This document shows positions 1-9,880 of a stretch of DNA of 64,000 bases, piece by piece. The stretch lies in the NCBI GenBank assembly GCA_035622175.1, contig DASPVV010000081.1, forward strand, positions 17,425 through 81,424. Reading direction: 5' to 3'. Numbering within the stretch: position 1 is the stretch's first letter; the number at the start of each line of letters is the position of its first letter. The translations under genes and the position numbers were made by a program. The DNA is from JAFAGX01 sp035622175 (GTDB lineage Bacteria; Acidobacteriota; Terriglobia; Terriglobales; Acidobacteriaceae). The notes under the pieces are model-generated. The model did no database searches, was not told where the DNA came from, and saw nothing but the letters and a program-made list of their open reading frames with translations.

Positions 1-559
1 GCGATTCGCGGAGTCTTGGTCATAGAATTTCAAAGGCTTGCCAACGCACCGGTCCCAATGTCGAAGGAAGCCAGAGTGTAGTCATGCCCCAGGACGGGTG
101 TCAACCCGAATTGGAACGGCCCGAATTGGAACGGCAGAGCCCGGGCGACCAGCGCAGGAATCGCTCGCGGCCTCTCGCGATGAGTATCCAAGCAGGGGCA
201 AACGCCTAGAGTCGGAAAGGATCGGGCAAAACTCGTCGATGATTGGTTGGCGGATGGGGCCGCGAAGCGAAACCGAGTCGGAGGCGCGCAGAAAAACTTG
301 CACGGTGTTCCCTCGCCTCTGGGGTACTCGGGATCCGCCTGGAGTCGGAAGGCCGGGGGAGCCATTCGCGGGTGCCCGACCCATCTTCCACAAAATAGGG
401 GCTTAGAGGGCCGCTCCTGAGGAGTTGAAGCGGCCTATGGCCCCGTCGTGCCATAGCCGTAGGTCTCCAGTGCCATTGCCCTTTGCTCCAGAAGGCATCA
501 TCTTAGGGGTGACCAAAGTTAGTTCTCCCTTCCCAGGGACCGTTAAGGAAGCGCCAAAT
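1..559. other. Intergenic, no gene recognised
   Basis: Several overlapping open frames occur on both strands, but none has a recognisable domain, a credible ribosome-binding site or a plausible protein composition. A 15-bp unit beginning ccgaattggaacg occurs twice in direct tandem at 106-120 and 121-135. The upstream neighbour is outside the window. Confidence 0.5.
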
Positions 560-1213
560 ATGCTGCAGTCAGCCCCAAGACAGCCAGCAGAGCCAACCCG
601 AGTTGGTACTGCGGGCCGTCGCCAGCAACGCCGTTTGCTCCTGGCAGTCATGATCCTGCTGGTAACCATTCTCGTGGTCGCGTTAAGGGACCGTACGTAC
701 TGGTTCGGCGGTGATGGGGGCTCCGTGGCAGACGATACCGAGGATGTTCCTACGACCTCAGAGCCGGCCAACCCGGCTACTGTCACCCAACCAGCCAGGC
801 ACCTGACGGTGCGGACGGCCCATGGAAAGGTTCAGGCCAAGGCCAGCCACGGCTCGCTTCAGAATGCCAGTGAGACCCAGCGAATCTCCGCCGATCAGAG
901 TCAAGAACGGGATTTATCGATTGATTCGCCCTATCCGTTGCTGGCAGGACAGATGGCAATCCAGGGGTCGGTGCTGCTCGAGGCCATGATCAGCTCCGAC
1001 GGCGTGGTCGAAGACATGCGAGTGCTCAGCGGCCCGACCATCCTGGTTTCAGCCGCCCGGGAAGCTCTGCGTCAGTGGCGGTTCAAGCCTTTTCTGGTAA
1101 ACGGTCGGCCGGTTGAGACCCAGGCACGGGTTACGGTTAACTTCAAGATCAAGGTGTCCGACACGGTGGCGAAGAATCAGGTGCGGTCGACATCGAGCGA
1201 CGGCGAGCTCTAA
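560..1213 (+). CDS. TonB-family energy-transducer-like protein
   Basis: The protein has 217 residues from the ATG at 560, chosen because aaggaag lies about 10 bases upstream; the frame is open further back to 425 without a better site. There is a short basic cytoplasmic tail, one membrane segment (about 25-43), a Ser/Thr/Ala-rich linker and a C-terminal TonB-type domain (about 123-198) with the family pattern YP..A......G.V..E..I...G.V.......GP..L..AA..A...W.F.P, ending in the VNFKI strand. Proteins of this layout couple inner-membrane proton motive force to outer-membrane receptors, or act as periplasmic scaffolds. No ExbB/ExbD gene is adjacent, so the partner is unknown. The TonB-dependent receptor at 9.9-13.5 kb is a possible but unproven client. 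Confidence 0.8.
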   Translation: MLQSAPRQPAEPTRVGTAGRRQQRRLLLAVMILLVTILVVALRDRTYWFGGDGGSVADDTEDVPTTSEPANPATVTQPARHLTVRTAHGKVQAKASHGSLQNASETQRISADQSQERDLSIDSPYPLLAGQMAIQGSVLLEAMISSDGVVEDMRVLSGPTILVSAAREALRQWRFKPFLVNGRPVETQARVTVNFKIKVSDTVAKNQVRSTSSDGEL

Positions 1214-1437
1214 AAACCTCACGAACTTAAAGCCTCAGTCGAAAGCCAATCCACAATTCCTTGCTGGGAACGGTTTTGAGAAGCCGTCGGGCGATGGCCG
1301 TCATGTCATCGCTCGGTCAAAAAACGCTCTCGGAGTCGGGAGTGCCCTCGAAGTGAAGTCTTCTGCCATCTTGAGCCAGGATCGTTGACGAAGGCCAGCA
1401 CGGATGCTACGTTCGGTCTACGCTTCGGCGTCTGGGA

Positions 1438-4400
1438 GTGGGTGCTCTGAGTCGGCCAGAGAAGGCGAAATCCTGTATCGATCTTGGTCGGCGCGATTTT
1501 GTGGCCCGCTGCTGTCAGGGAATCTCTGCCGCGTTCCTGGCAGGCGGGCGCGGTCTCAATCTTTCTCCCTGGCTTCAGGGTGGTGCCGGCGCCGATGAAT
1601 CGGACGCCGTTTTCCAGCTTCATCCGCACTATCGCTCCACGCGGCCGCTCGAGGCCACGATCAGGAAAACTCAGGCTGGTCTCGATGAGTTCCTCAGCGA
1701 AAAATACGCCGACCAAATCGCGCTGATTCTCGCCGAATGGCGCGCCAATCTGCTCGGAAACCCCCATGAACTGCGCTCAATCGCCTCGACTCTAACCTCG
1801 GACTTCGCCGGGTCCTCGCTGCTGCCGGTGGAATCGCCGCCGCTGCGCACGGCTCCGGTTGAGGTGTGGCAAAACAAGTTTGCGCAGGATTCTCTGGGAC
1901 GAGATACCTTTCTCGAGCAACTGCACGCTGCCCTGAGTGAGTTCTCCGAGGTCCTGACGGCGGAGTTCGAGGTAACCAGGATCGATAGCTCCAAGGCTCC
2001 CACCCGCCTCGATACGCAAGTGCGCTACGAGTTGGTCGGCTCGGGCAAACTCTTCCACCGCGAACAACGAGTGGGGTATTGGCAGCTGCGGTGGGAATCG
2101 GCTCCCTCCGGCGAGTTCCGCCTGGCTCGCTGGAGCGCCCTCGCAGAGACACGCAGCCGCGCTGTCGCTCCCATTTTTGAGGATATTACCGTCCAGGCCC
2201 TCGGCCGGAATCCATCCTATTCCTCGCAGCTGCTGCACGGTTCCGATTATTGGCGAACGGTTCTCGATGGTGCATGTGGCATTGATATCTACGGGCACAA
2301 CGGGGTCTCGGTGGGAGATGTGGACAACGACGGCTATGACGATCTGTATGTGTGCCAGCCGGCCGGGCTGCCCAACCGGCTTTATCGAAACCGCGGGGAT
2401 GGAACGTTTGAAGACATCACCGAATCCTCCGGAGTAGGAATTCTTGAAAACACCGCCTGCGCCCTGTTTCTCGATATCGACAACGACGGCCGGCAGGACT
2501 TGGTCGTGGTGCGCAGCGACGGCCCAGTACTATTTCTGAACCAAGGCGGCGGCCAATTCCAGCCCAAAAGGGATGCCTTCAAGTTCGCCAATCCTCCCCA
2601 AGGTACGTTCACCGGAGCCGCGGCTGCGGATTATGATCGCGACGGCTGGGTAGACATTTACTTCTGTCTTTACGCCTATTATCAAGGCACCGATCAATAT
2701 CAATATCCCCTGCCTTACCAGGCAGCCGAGAACGGTCCCCCCAATTTCCTGATGCGCAACAATGGCGATCGAACCTTCAGCGACGTGACCGCGGTGACTC
2801 ACCTCACCGAGAACAACCGCCGCTATAGTTTTTGCTGCGGGTGGAATGATTACAACCGGGACGGCTGGCCCGACCTGTACGTGGTGAACGACTTTGGCCG
2901 GAAGAACCTTTATCGCAATAACGGCGACGGAACCTTTACCGATGTCGCTGCCAAGGCCGGCGTCGAAGATGTTGGCGCCGGCATGAGCGTCTGCTGGCTG
3001 GATTACGACAACGACGGCGTTGAAGATCTCTACGTGGCGGACATGTGGTCCGCCGCCGGGGAGCGCATTTCCACCCAGGCAACCTTCAAGCCGGATACGC
3101 CCCAGGAAGTCCGGGCGCTCTATCAAAAGCACGCCATGGGAAACTCGCTGTTTCATAATGAAGGCAACGCCTTTCAGGACCGTACACGCGCCGCGGGAGC
3201 CAGCATCGGTCGTTGGTCGTGGTCGAGCGACGCTTGGGACTTTGACCACGACGGCTTCCTCGATCTTTACATCGCCAACGGCATGGTCTCCGGGCCGCGG
3301 CGGGAAGACTTGAACAGCTTCTTTTGGCGACAAGTGGTCGCCAGGTCGCCAGACGACGAGGTCTCCACCCACGACTATGAGGAAGGATGGAATGCCATCA
3401 ACGAGCTGGTCCGCGCCGATCAAACCTGGAGCGGCTATGAGCGGAATGTCTTTTATGGCAACAACCGGGATGGAACCTTCTCCGATATTTCCGGTGCGGT
3501 GGGACTCGATTTCATCGAGGATGGCCGGTCATTCGCCCTCGCCGATTTCGATCATGATGGCCGCCTGGAGGTGTGCCTCAAGAATCGTAATGCCCCGCAA
3601 TTGCGGGTTTTGAAGAACGTCATCGAGCGCTTGCCGCCTGCGATTGCTTTCCGCCTTCGCGGCGCCCCCAGCAACCGCGACGCGATCGGCGCGGTTGTCA
3701 CCCTGGAAACGCAGTCGGGCCGCCAGACTCGCTCCCTCCAGGCCGGATCCGGTTTTCTTTCCCAGCACGGGAAAGACGTATGGTTCGGTCTGGGAAAAGT
3801 AGAGGGCCCGTTGCGGGCTTCGATCCTCTGGCCGAGTGGGCGGGCGCAAAAACTCGATCAGCTTCCCTCCAACCACCGCGTGTGGGTCGAGGAAGGGTCG
3901 GAGCACCTGCGACTGGAGCCGTTCAAGGCGGGTCAGCAACCCCAAGCCTTACCGGCTCCGAAGTCGCTCCCAGGAGCACAGCTGGTTCAGCGCACTACGC
4001 CTGAGCAACCCGAGTTCCTTCCGATGGCGGTTGAAACTTGGTTGCTCGCGCCGCTCTCCGCTCCCGACTTTTCTCTTCCTGATGTTGGCGGACAGGTGCA
4101 AACCTTGAGCAAGTATCGGGGCAAGCCGGTGTTGCTGAGTTTTTGGGTGATGCCATCGGCTGCGTGTCAGGAGATGGTGAAAGCGTTCCGTCGACTCTAC
4201 GTAAGGTGGGCCTCGCAGGGCGTTGTCCTGCTCACCATCAACCTCGACGATTCTTCTGAAACGGACCGTTTGCGCAGGTTTCGCCACGAGCACGGCCTCC
4301 CGTTTCCGATCCTTCGCGCATCCGACGATCTAGCCGGCATTTATAACATCCTTTATCGTTACCTGTTCGATCGACATCGGGATCTCAGCCTGCCCTCCTC

Positions 4401-5322
4401 GTTTTTGATCGATGCCAGGGGCGACATTGTCAAGCTCTATCAGGGGACAATCGATTTCGACCGGCTGAGCGAGGATTTCACGAACCTGCCGCACGGCACT
4501 GGCGAGCGCTTGGCCAAGGCGGTGCCATTTCCCGGCATGACCGACACCTCCGAATTCCGACGCAACTATCTCTCTTACGGATCCATCTTCTTCGCGCGCG
4601 GTTACTACGACCAGGCAGGCGGTGCGTTTCAACGGGCTCTCGAGGACGATCCCTCGAGCGCGGAGGCTCTTTACGGACTGGGGAGCGTGTACCTCGAGCA
4701 AGGCAAGAGCGCCCAGGCACGGGAAAGTTTTGCAAGGGTGACGAAACTTGAGCCCAGCTATCCCGATACTCTGCCGAACGCCTGGAACAACCTCGGTATC
4801 ATCGCTACCCGCGAGGAGCGCATGGCCGAGGCTATCTCCTATTTTCAGCAGGCGTTGCAGTTGAGCCCCAATCATCTGGTCGCTCTCGAAAACCTTGGCA
4901 ATGCCTACCGCCAGCAGAAACAATGGCAAGATGCGCGCAAGACTTTAGAACAAGCGGTACGCGTGGGACCGCAGGATCCCGAGGCGAACTACAGTCTGGG
5001 CATGGTCTACGCACAACTCGACGAAACCGATCTTGCCTACCAATACTTGCAGCAGGCGTTGCAGCTGCGTCCCGCCTACCCTGAAGCCCTGAATAATCTC
5101 GGTGTGTTATACCTGCGCACCGAGCGTCGCGATGAAGCCGTCGCGAAGTTCGAGGAGTGCATCCGCCTTGCGCCTACCTTCGATCAGTCTTATTTGAACC
5201 TTGCGCGCGTCTACTCCATCGAGGGTCGACAGGACAAAGCCCGCACCGTCCTGCGCGAACTCCTCGAGCGCGATCCCAAGAACCGGGAAGCCGGAAAAAT
5301 GCTCGCCGAATTGGGACAGTAG
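1438..5322 (+). CDS. CRTAC1-type FG-GAP/ASPIC-UnbV protein fused to redoxin fold and TPRs
   Basis: The frame encodes 1294 residues from a GTG at 1438. The N-terminus carries a twin-arginine-like motif (GRRDFV) and a weak hydrophobic stretch, which suggests Tat export. Residues about 247-727 hold repeated FG-GAP/VCBS calcium-loop motifs of the type DxDxDGxxDLY. Residues about 741-815 match the ASPIC/UnbV domain (GAVVTLE..., WFGLGK, WPSGR). Residues about 874-1014 form a TlpA/peroxiredoxin-like domain starting APDFSLPDV, and about 1045-1290 form at least six TPR units. In the redoxin domain the usual CxxC is SAAC: Ser907 replaces the first Cys and Cys910 remains, so dithiol chemistry is unlikely. 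Together this describes a large exported binding scaffold. The substrate is unknown. Confidence 0.85.
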   Translation: MGALSRPEKAKSCIDLGRRDFVARCCQGISAAFLAGGRGLNLSPWLQGGAGADESDAVFQLHPHYRSTRPLEATIRKTQAGLDEFLSEKYADQIALILAEWRANLLGNPHELRSIASTLTSDFAGSSLLPVESPPLRTAPVEVWQNKFAQDSLGRDTFLEQLHAALSEFSEVLTAEFEVTRIDSSKAPTRLDTQVRYELVGSGKLFHREQRVGYWQLRWESAPSGEFRLARWSALAETRSRAVAPIFEDITVQALGRNPSYSSQLLHGSDYWRTVLDGACGIDIYGHNGVSVGDVDNDGYDDLYVCQPAGLPNRLYRNRGDGTFEDITESSGVGILENTACALFLDIDNDGRQDLVVVRSDGPVLFLNQGGGQFQPKRDAFKFANPPQGTFTGAAAADYDRDGWVDIYFCLYAYYQGTDQYQYPLPYQAAENGPPNFLMRNNGDRTFSDVTAVTHLTENNRRYSFCCGWNDYNRDGWPDLYVVNDFGRKNLYRNNGDGTFTDVAAKAGVEDVGAGMSVCWLDYDNDGVEDLYVADMWSAAGERISTQATFKPDTPQEVRALYQKHAMGNSLFHNEGNAFQDRTRAAGASIGRWSWSSDAWDFDHDGFLDLYIANGMVSGPRREDLNSFFWRQVVARSPDDEVSTHDYEEGWNAINELVRADQTWSGYERNVFYGNNRDGTFSDISGAVGLDFIEDGRSFALADFDHDGRLEVCLKNRNAPQLRVLKNVIERLPPAIAFRLRGAPSNRDAIGAVVTLETQSGRQTRSLQAGSGFLSQHGKDVWFGLGKVEGPLRASILWPSGRAQKLDQLPSNHRVWVEEGSEHLRLEPFKAGQQPQALPAPKSLPGAQLVQRTTPEQPEFLPMAVETWLLAPLSAPDFSLPDVGGQVQTLSKYRGKPVLLSFWVMPSAACQEMVKAFRRLYVRWASQGVVLLTINLDDSSETDRLRRFRHEHGLPFPILRASDDLAGIYNILYRYLFDRHRDLSLPSSFLIDARGDIVKLYQGTIDFDRLSEDFTNLPHGTGERLAKAVPFPGMTDTSEFRRNYLSYGSIFFARGYYDQAGGAFQRALEDDPSSAEALYGLGSVYLEQGKSAQARESFARVTKLEPSYPDTLPNAWNNLGIIATREERMAEAISYFQQALQLSPNHLVALENLGNAYRQQKQWQDARKTLEQAVRVGPQDPEANYSLGMVYAQLDETDLAYQYLQQALQLRPAYPEALNNLGVLYLRTERRDEAVAKFEECIRLAPTFDQSYLNLARVYSIEGRQDKARTVLRELLERDPKNREAGKMLAELGQ

Positions 5323-5381
5323 AAAGATTAGCGCGGCCTGCTCACTCAGCCCGGGGAAAGGGAAGAATCCCCGGGTAGTCC

Positions 5382-6500
5382 TTAGCTCCCGGCTGGGTTC
5401 GAGTATGCCGTTTGCCGGGCTGCTTTTGGGGGCGTGGGAGCAGTCAGCAGGTCGACGAAGATCTTATAGAATTTCCCCGCGTCGAGGTCGAGTTGAATCT
5501 CGATCGGCGGGAAGGTAAACCTCGGCTTGTCCAGTTCGGTCCAGGTCAAGGTGTTGCCGTACTCAGCCCCACGGTCTAAGTCGACATCCATGTACCGAGT
5601 CTCTTTTTTCGTGATCAAGCCCGGATCAAGCCACGCCGCTGCCGCTAGTTCATCCCACAAATAGTTGTATTTCCCCTCGAGCCGAGCATATCGTCCGACG
5701 TACCGTGCCGCCGCCGAATTGCCGGCTCGGATCTGATCGATCAAATCCGGCGTGAGTCTGGTCTTGACGGAAATATCCACCGGAGTACAGACGATTCTCT
5801 TCCATGGCGCGCGCAGCACGATGTGGGCGGCTTCGGGGTCAAACCACAGATTGAATTCGCGCCGGGGCGTGTTCGTGAACTCGGGATCGGTGGTTTGGGG
5901 ATTGAGACTGCCGCCCATGAACACCAGCTCTTTGGCCAGGGTCACAAACTGCGGATCGAGGGAGATGGCAAGAGCCAGATTGGTCATCGGGCCGCCTTCA
6001 TAGATCGTCACGTCGTGCGGAAATCTGTGGACGGTGCGGATCAGGAAATGTGCCGCATCGTCGTCGTAGGGCTTGGCGCTCGGAAGGCCCTCCGGCATAT
6101 CTCCCAACTGTTCCGGTGGATGATAGAATCGCTGCGTCCAAGCGCCCAGCCAGGCAAACTCGCCATAGTGCTGCTCTTCGAGTTCCGTTTCCGCCTGGCG
6201 CCGCACCAGGGGATATTCCGCCCCCGGTACGACTGGAATATCAATGCGACCGATGAGTTCGAGCGTGCGCAGGGTGTGTGCCGTTTCCGCCTTCAGCCAT
6301 TGATCCCCGGTCACCAGGGTGATGCCCAAGACTACGGTCTCGGGGGATTGGATCAGCAGGAGGATCGATTGCTGATCGGTCCCGCCAGGACCCGCCCCGT
6401 CCTGATCGATGATGATCTTGCGCCCGGCCTCCGACCAACCCGGCAGGCAGATCAAAAGGGTCAAGCCGGCGGTAAGAAGCCACCCCCACTTGCGTTTCAT
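5382..6500 (-). CDS. Exported nucleoside hydrolase-like protein with altered active site
   Basis: The protein has 372 residues with a signal peptide (about 1-25). The overall pattern is that of inosine/uridine-preferring nucleoside hydrolases, which cleave the N-glycosidic bond of ribonucleosides: KIIIDQDGAG near residue 28, GGPMTNLALA at 169-178, and EFNLWFDPEAA near 215. Two key sites differ. The calcium/ribose motif DxDxGxDD is stretched by an insertion and reads TDQQ at 41-44, so the second Asp is Gln43. The usual catalytic His-Asp pair reads Trp282-Asp283. Activity on ordinary nucleosides is therefore uncertain. A purine permease lies 1.8 kb away on the other strand. The gene is divergent from the TPR gene at 6637. 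Confidence 0.8.
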   Translation of the reverse strand: MKRKWGWLLTAGLTLLICLPGWSEAGRKIIIDQDGAGPGGTDQQSILLLIQSPETVVLGITLVTGDQWLKAETAHTLRTLELIGRIDIPVVPGAEYPLVRRQAETELEEQHYGEFAWLGAWTQRFYHPPEQLGDMPEGLPSAKPYDDDAAHFLIRTVHRFPHDVTIYEGGPMTNLALAISLDPQFVTLAKELVFMGGSLNPQTTDPEFTNTPRREFNLWFDPEAAHIVLRAPWKRIVCTPVDISVKTRLTPDLIDQIRAGNSAAARYVGRYARLEGKYNYLWDELAAAAWLDPGLITKKETRYMDVDLDRGAEYGNTLTWTELDKPRFTFPPIEIQLDLDAGKFYKIFVDLLTAPTPPKAARQTAYSNPAGS

Positions 6501-6636
6501 TGGTTCCCCTTAAAAAGCGCGAACTGCGACACGGATCATAACAAACCTCCAGTTGGTCGTTTTCTATCTGTACGCAATCGAAGTCCAATGAATAGAATAT
6601 CGATTCAGCGGGTAGGCTGATGCCGATTCGCACTCT

Positions 6637-8295
6637 ATGAGCCATCGTTACCCCCGAACAGACGGCTTCGACTGCTTTTGGTTGTCTATCGCTATCGCAC
6701 CCATAATCCTGCTCTTAGCGTCATTTGTTCAAGCTCAATCTCAAACGTCCGCGGTCGAGGGAACTGTCCTCGATCGATCTCGTCACCCTATTTCCGGGGC
6801 GGCTGTCGATCTCGAAGTCAGAGGTGCCCAAACGCTGGCAGCGGGTTGCGATTCCCGAGGGGCTTACCGTTTCTCCGATCTTGGCGCCGGCAGTTATACA
6901 GTCCGTGTGAGCATGGCGGGATTCGAGCCAAAGGTCTTCGGTCCCTTTGCGCTCGAGGAGAACGAGAGCAAGCGGATCGACTTCATTTTGGAGGAGGCAG
7001 GCGCTCCGGCAGCAAAAGCTCAGCCAAGCGCACCTGAGTTTTTCGACCAGCCTCAATTTACCGTTGCCGGGGTGCGAGAGGCCTCAAACTCGGGCGGGCA
7101 CGGTTCCGACAACATCCTCCGGACAACCGAAGGTTTAGTCAAGGCGACCCTGGCGTTGGGGGAGCCCAAGGAGGGTACAAGCAGTTCTTCGCCGGGACGG
7201 ACTACGCTTTCGATCGAGGCGGCCACCGAGAAGTCTTTGCGCAGCGCGGCGGAACATCATCCTGAAGATTTCGAGGCCAATGCCAGGCTGGGGAAGTGGC
7301 TGCTCGATCACAAAGAACCACAAGATGCAGTCCATTATCTCGAGTACGCGTTCGAGCGGAATCCCGAAGATGACGAAACCGGCTATGAGCTGGCGCTTGC
7401 CTATGCCCAAGCAGGGCATTACGACCGGGCGCGGACTCACACCGAAGCTTTGCTTACCCACCGCCCGCAAGACGCAAAGCTCTACGAAGTGCTCGCCGAC
7501 GTTGAAGAGAGGCTGGGCGAGCCGCTGCAGGCAGTCCGCTCATACCAACGCGCTGCGGAACTTAATCCCAGCGAGATCAATGTTTTCGCCTGGGGAGCGG
7601 AACTGTTACTTCACCGCGCGGCTGAACCGGCCATCGAGGTCTTCAGCAGGGGCCATCGATCCTATCCAGGCTCGCTGCGCATGCTGATCGGGCTCGGCGT
7701 GGCCTTCTACTCGCGTGGTCTTCTTGAGGAGGCTAACCAGCGCCTTTGCCAAGCATCCGATGTGAATCCCGAGGATCCTATTCCTTACCTCTTCCTCGGC
7801 AAAATCCAAGCGGTTGAGATCAACCCGTCGGCAAGGCTCGAGGAGAAGCTGAAGCGATTCGTCCGCCTCCAGCCTAACAATGCACTTGCCAACTACTATT
7901 ATGCCCTCGGTCTTTGGAAGGGGCGAACCGGACCGGGGGACGTCAAAGAGGCCGCGCAGGCCGAGTTGTTCTTCGAGAAAGCCGTCGAACTCGATCCAAC
8001 GCTTGGCCCAGCCTATCTCCAATTGGGCATTCTTTATGCCGAACGAAGAGACGTCGACCGCGCCACTTCCGCCTATCAAAAAGCGATCGCGGCTACTCCC
8101 CGGTTAGAGGAGGCTCATTACCGTTTGGCGCAGCTTTACCGGTTGAGGGGGGAAACCGAGAAAGCTAGGGAAGAGCTCCGAGCCTTCGCTGAGATCAAGA
8201 AGGACAACGCCCAAGAAGTCGAGCGCGAGCGGGCCGAAATCCTTCAGTTTGTGTACACTTTGCGGGATCCGAATTCAGCTCTCCAACCGCAATAG
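6637..8295 (+). CDS. Exported carboxypeptidase-regulatory-domain and TPR protein
   Basis: The protein has 552 residues, with an N-terminal hydrophobic export segment (about 14-34). Residues about 38-112 form a carboxypeptidase-regulatory-like beta-sandwich (EGTVLDRSRHPISGAAVDLE, then SRGAYRFSDLGAGSYTVRV), followed by a low-complexity linker and tandem TPRs from about 205 to 540, with repeated A..Y..A....P units. The domain order is frequent in Acidobacteriota exported proteins and suggests a periplasmic protein-protein interaction role. No catalytic motif is visible. The stop codon lies only 8 bases before the likely GTG start of the purine permease, so the two are probably cotranscribed. The specific function is not recognised. 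Confidence 0.75.
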   Translation: MSHRYPRTDGFDCFWLSIAIAPIILLLASFVQAQSQTSAVEGTVLDRSRHPISGAAVDLEVRGAQTLAAGCDSRGAYRFSDLGAGSYTVRVSMAGFEPKVFGPFALEENESKRIDFILEEAGAPAAKAQPSAPEFFDQPQFTVAGVREASNSGGHGSDNILRTTEGLVKATLALGEPKEGTSSSSPGRTTLSIEAATEKSLRSAAEHHPEDFEANARLGKWLLDHKEPQDAVHYLEYAFERNPEDDETGYELALAYAQAGHYDRARTHTEALLTHRPQDAKLYEVLADVEERLGEPLQAVRSYQRAAELNPSEINVFAWGAELLLHRAAEPAIEVFSRGHRSYPGSLRMLIGLGVAFYSRGLLEEANQRLCQASDVNPEDPIPYLFLGKIQAVEINPSARLEEKLKRFVRLQPNNALANYYYALGLWKGRTGPGDVKEAAQAELFFEKAVELDPTLGPAYLQLGILYAERRDVDRATSAYQKAIAATPRLEEAHYRLAQLYRLRGETEKAREELRAFAEIKKDNAQEVERERAEILQFVYTLRDPNSALQPQ

Positions 8296-8303
8296 CCAAC
8301 CGA

Positions 8304-9600
8304 GTGCTCGAGCGCTACTTCAAACTCGCAGAAAACCACACCGCTATTTCGCCCGGAATTGCTGGGCGGCCTAACCACGTTCATGACCATGGCCTACATT
8401 GTCGTAGTGAACCCGCAAATTCTATCGCAAGCGGGAATTCCGGCTGAGGGGGTGGTCTTCGCCACCTGTATTTCTGCGGCAGCGGCGACGCTGGTGATGG
8501 GACTCTACGCCAACTACCCCATTGCCATGGCCCCCGGCATGTCGCTGAATGCGTATTTCACGTATTCGGTCTGCCTGGGCATGAACATTCCCTGGCGAAC
8601 GGCTCTGGGGGTGGTTTTCCTGTCGGGCGTTTTGTTCGTGCTTCTGACCGTCACTCGCATCCGCGAACAGATCGTGGACGGCATTCCGGACTGCCTCAAG
8701 CATTCGATCGCTGCCGGCATAGGGCTCTTCATCGCCTTTGTCGGCCTGCGCAATGCCAAGCTGGTGGTCGCCAATCCTGCGACCTTTGTGAGCTTGGGCA
8801 ATCTGTCCCTCCCCGAGGTACAGACGGCATGCCTGGGGGTCGTTCTGACGCTCGTGTTGGTCGTCCGCAGAGTAAGTGGAGCGATTCTTCTGGGAATTCT
8901 CGCCACCTCGGTTGTCGGCTTCGTGCGGGGAATCGCGCATTGGCCCTCGGCCCTGGTTTCGATGCCACACCCGCGCAGCACGCTTCTCCAACTCGATTTG
9001 CGGGGCGCGGTTCACTTGGGTCTCCTGGAGATCGTCTTCACGTTTCTCTTCGTCGACCTGTTCGACAATGTGGGAACTCTAGTCGGTGTCTGCGAACAGG
9101 CCGGATTTGTCAAGGATGGGCGCATCCCGCGGGTGGGAAGAGTCCTCCTCGCCGACGGCGTGGGCACGATTCTAGGCTCGTTAACGGGTACGTCGACCGT
9201 CACCAGTTACATCGAGAGTGCAGCCGGGATCGCAGCGGGAGCACGCACCGGGCTGAGCAACGTTGTGGTCGCCGCGCTGTTTCTGCTGGCCGCTTTCTTT
9301 GCCCCGGTGGCGGTGGCGATTCCCGGCTTCGCCACCGCGCCGGCGCTGATCCTGGTCGGTGCGCTGATGATGCAATCGGTCGCGCGCATCGGCTGGTCGG
9401 ATTTCACCGAAGCATTCCCGGCGTTTCTCACCATGCTAGCCATGCCCTTGACCTTCAGCATCGCAACCGGTCTGAGTTTAGGCGTAATCGCGTATTCGAT
9501 GATAAAGATCGCAGCCGGGAAGTATCGCGAAGTAAGCCCGGTGTTACGGATCCTGACCATTGTCTTCGCCCTGCGTTACCTCTACCTGGCCATGGGCTGA
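8304..9600 (+). CDS. NCS2/AzgA-family purine permease, frameshifted near its start
   Basis: The long frame (8359-9600) begins inside the first conserved motif, LLGGLTTFMTMAYIVVVNP, and encodes the 12-14 membrane segments of AzgA/PbuG-type xanthine/guanine/hypoxanthine-proton symporters, including the LFVDLFDNVGTLVG motif and GTSTVTSYIESAAGI. The missing N-terminus is present one frame over: from GTG 8304 the sequence reads VLERYFKLAENHTAISP, the normal family N-terminus, and would join the long frame if one C of the CCC at 8352-8354 were absent. This is either a one-base assembly error or a real frameshift. Without it, translation would have to start at TTG 8359 and lose about 18 residues before the first membrane segment. 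Confidence 0.88.
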
Positions 9601-9787
9601 TTGCGGTTCGCAACCACCTGTCAGCTTTTCCGGACTTTGAGAAAGGCCAAATTTCGGCTTGCGCAAGCATTTCTCCCGCCTCCGGCTGGCGCCCAGCGGT
9701 CGGTTGCGTTGCCGCCTAGCTGAGGAAGCGTGCAGGGACCCGAAAAATTCGGCGAGCGATTTTCCCGTCGGCAACTCGGGCTAAGGC

Positions 9788-9808
9788 GCGCGCCCAGCCA
9801 GGGCGCGC
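9788..9808. repeat. GC-rich hairpin between convergent genes
   Basis: Perfect 8-bp arms gcgcgccc and gggcgcgc enclose a 5-base loop. It lies between the 3' ends of the purine permease and the TonB-dependent receptor, where a bidirectional transcription barrier would be expected. There is no T tract on either side, so it is not a canonical intrinsic terminator. The rest of 9601-9880 shows nothing else. Confidence 0.4.
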
Positions 9809-9880
9809 GGCGGGATCCGTGGAGTTGATCTTCGACCGAATAAGCGCATTGCCTCCGAGCCGGGTTGCCCGGTGTCGGGC

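Noticed and set aside
106..135. Two tandem 15-bp units, considered as a repeat array or CRISPR
   Set aside because: Only two adjacent copies without spacers; too short for an array.
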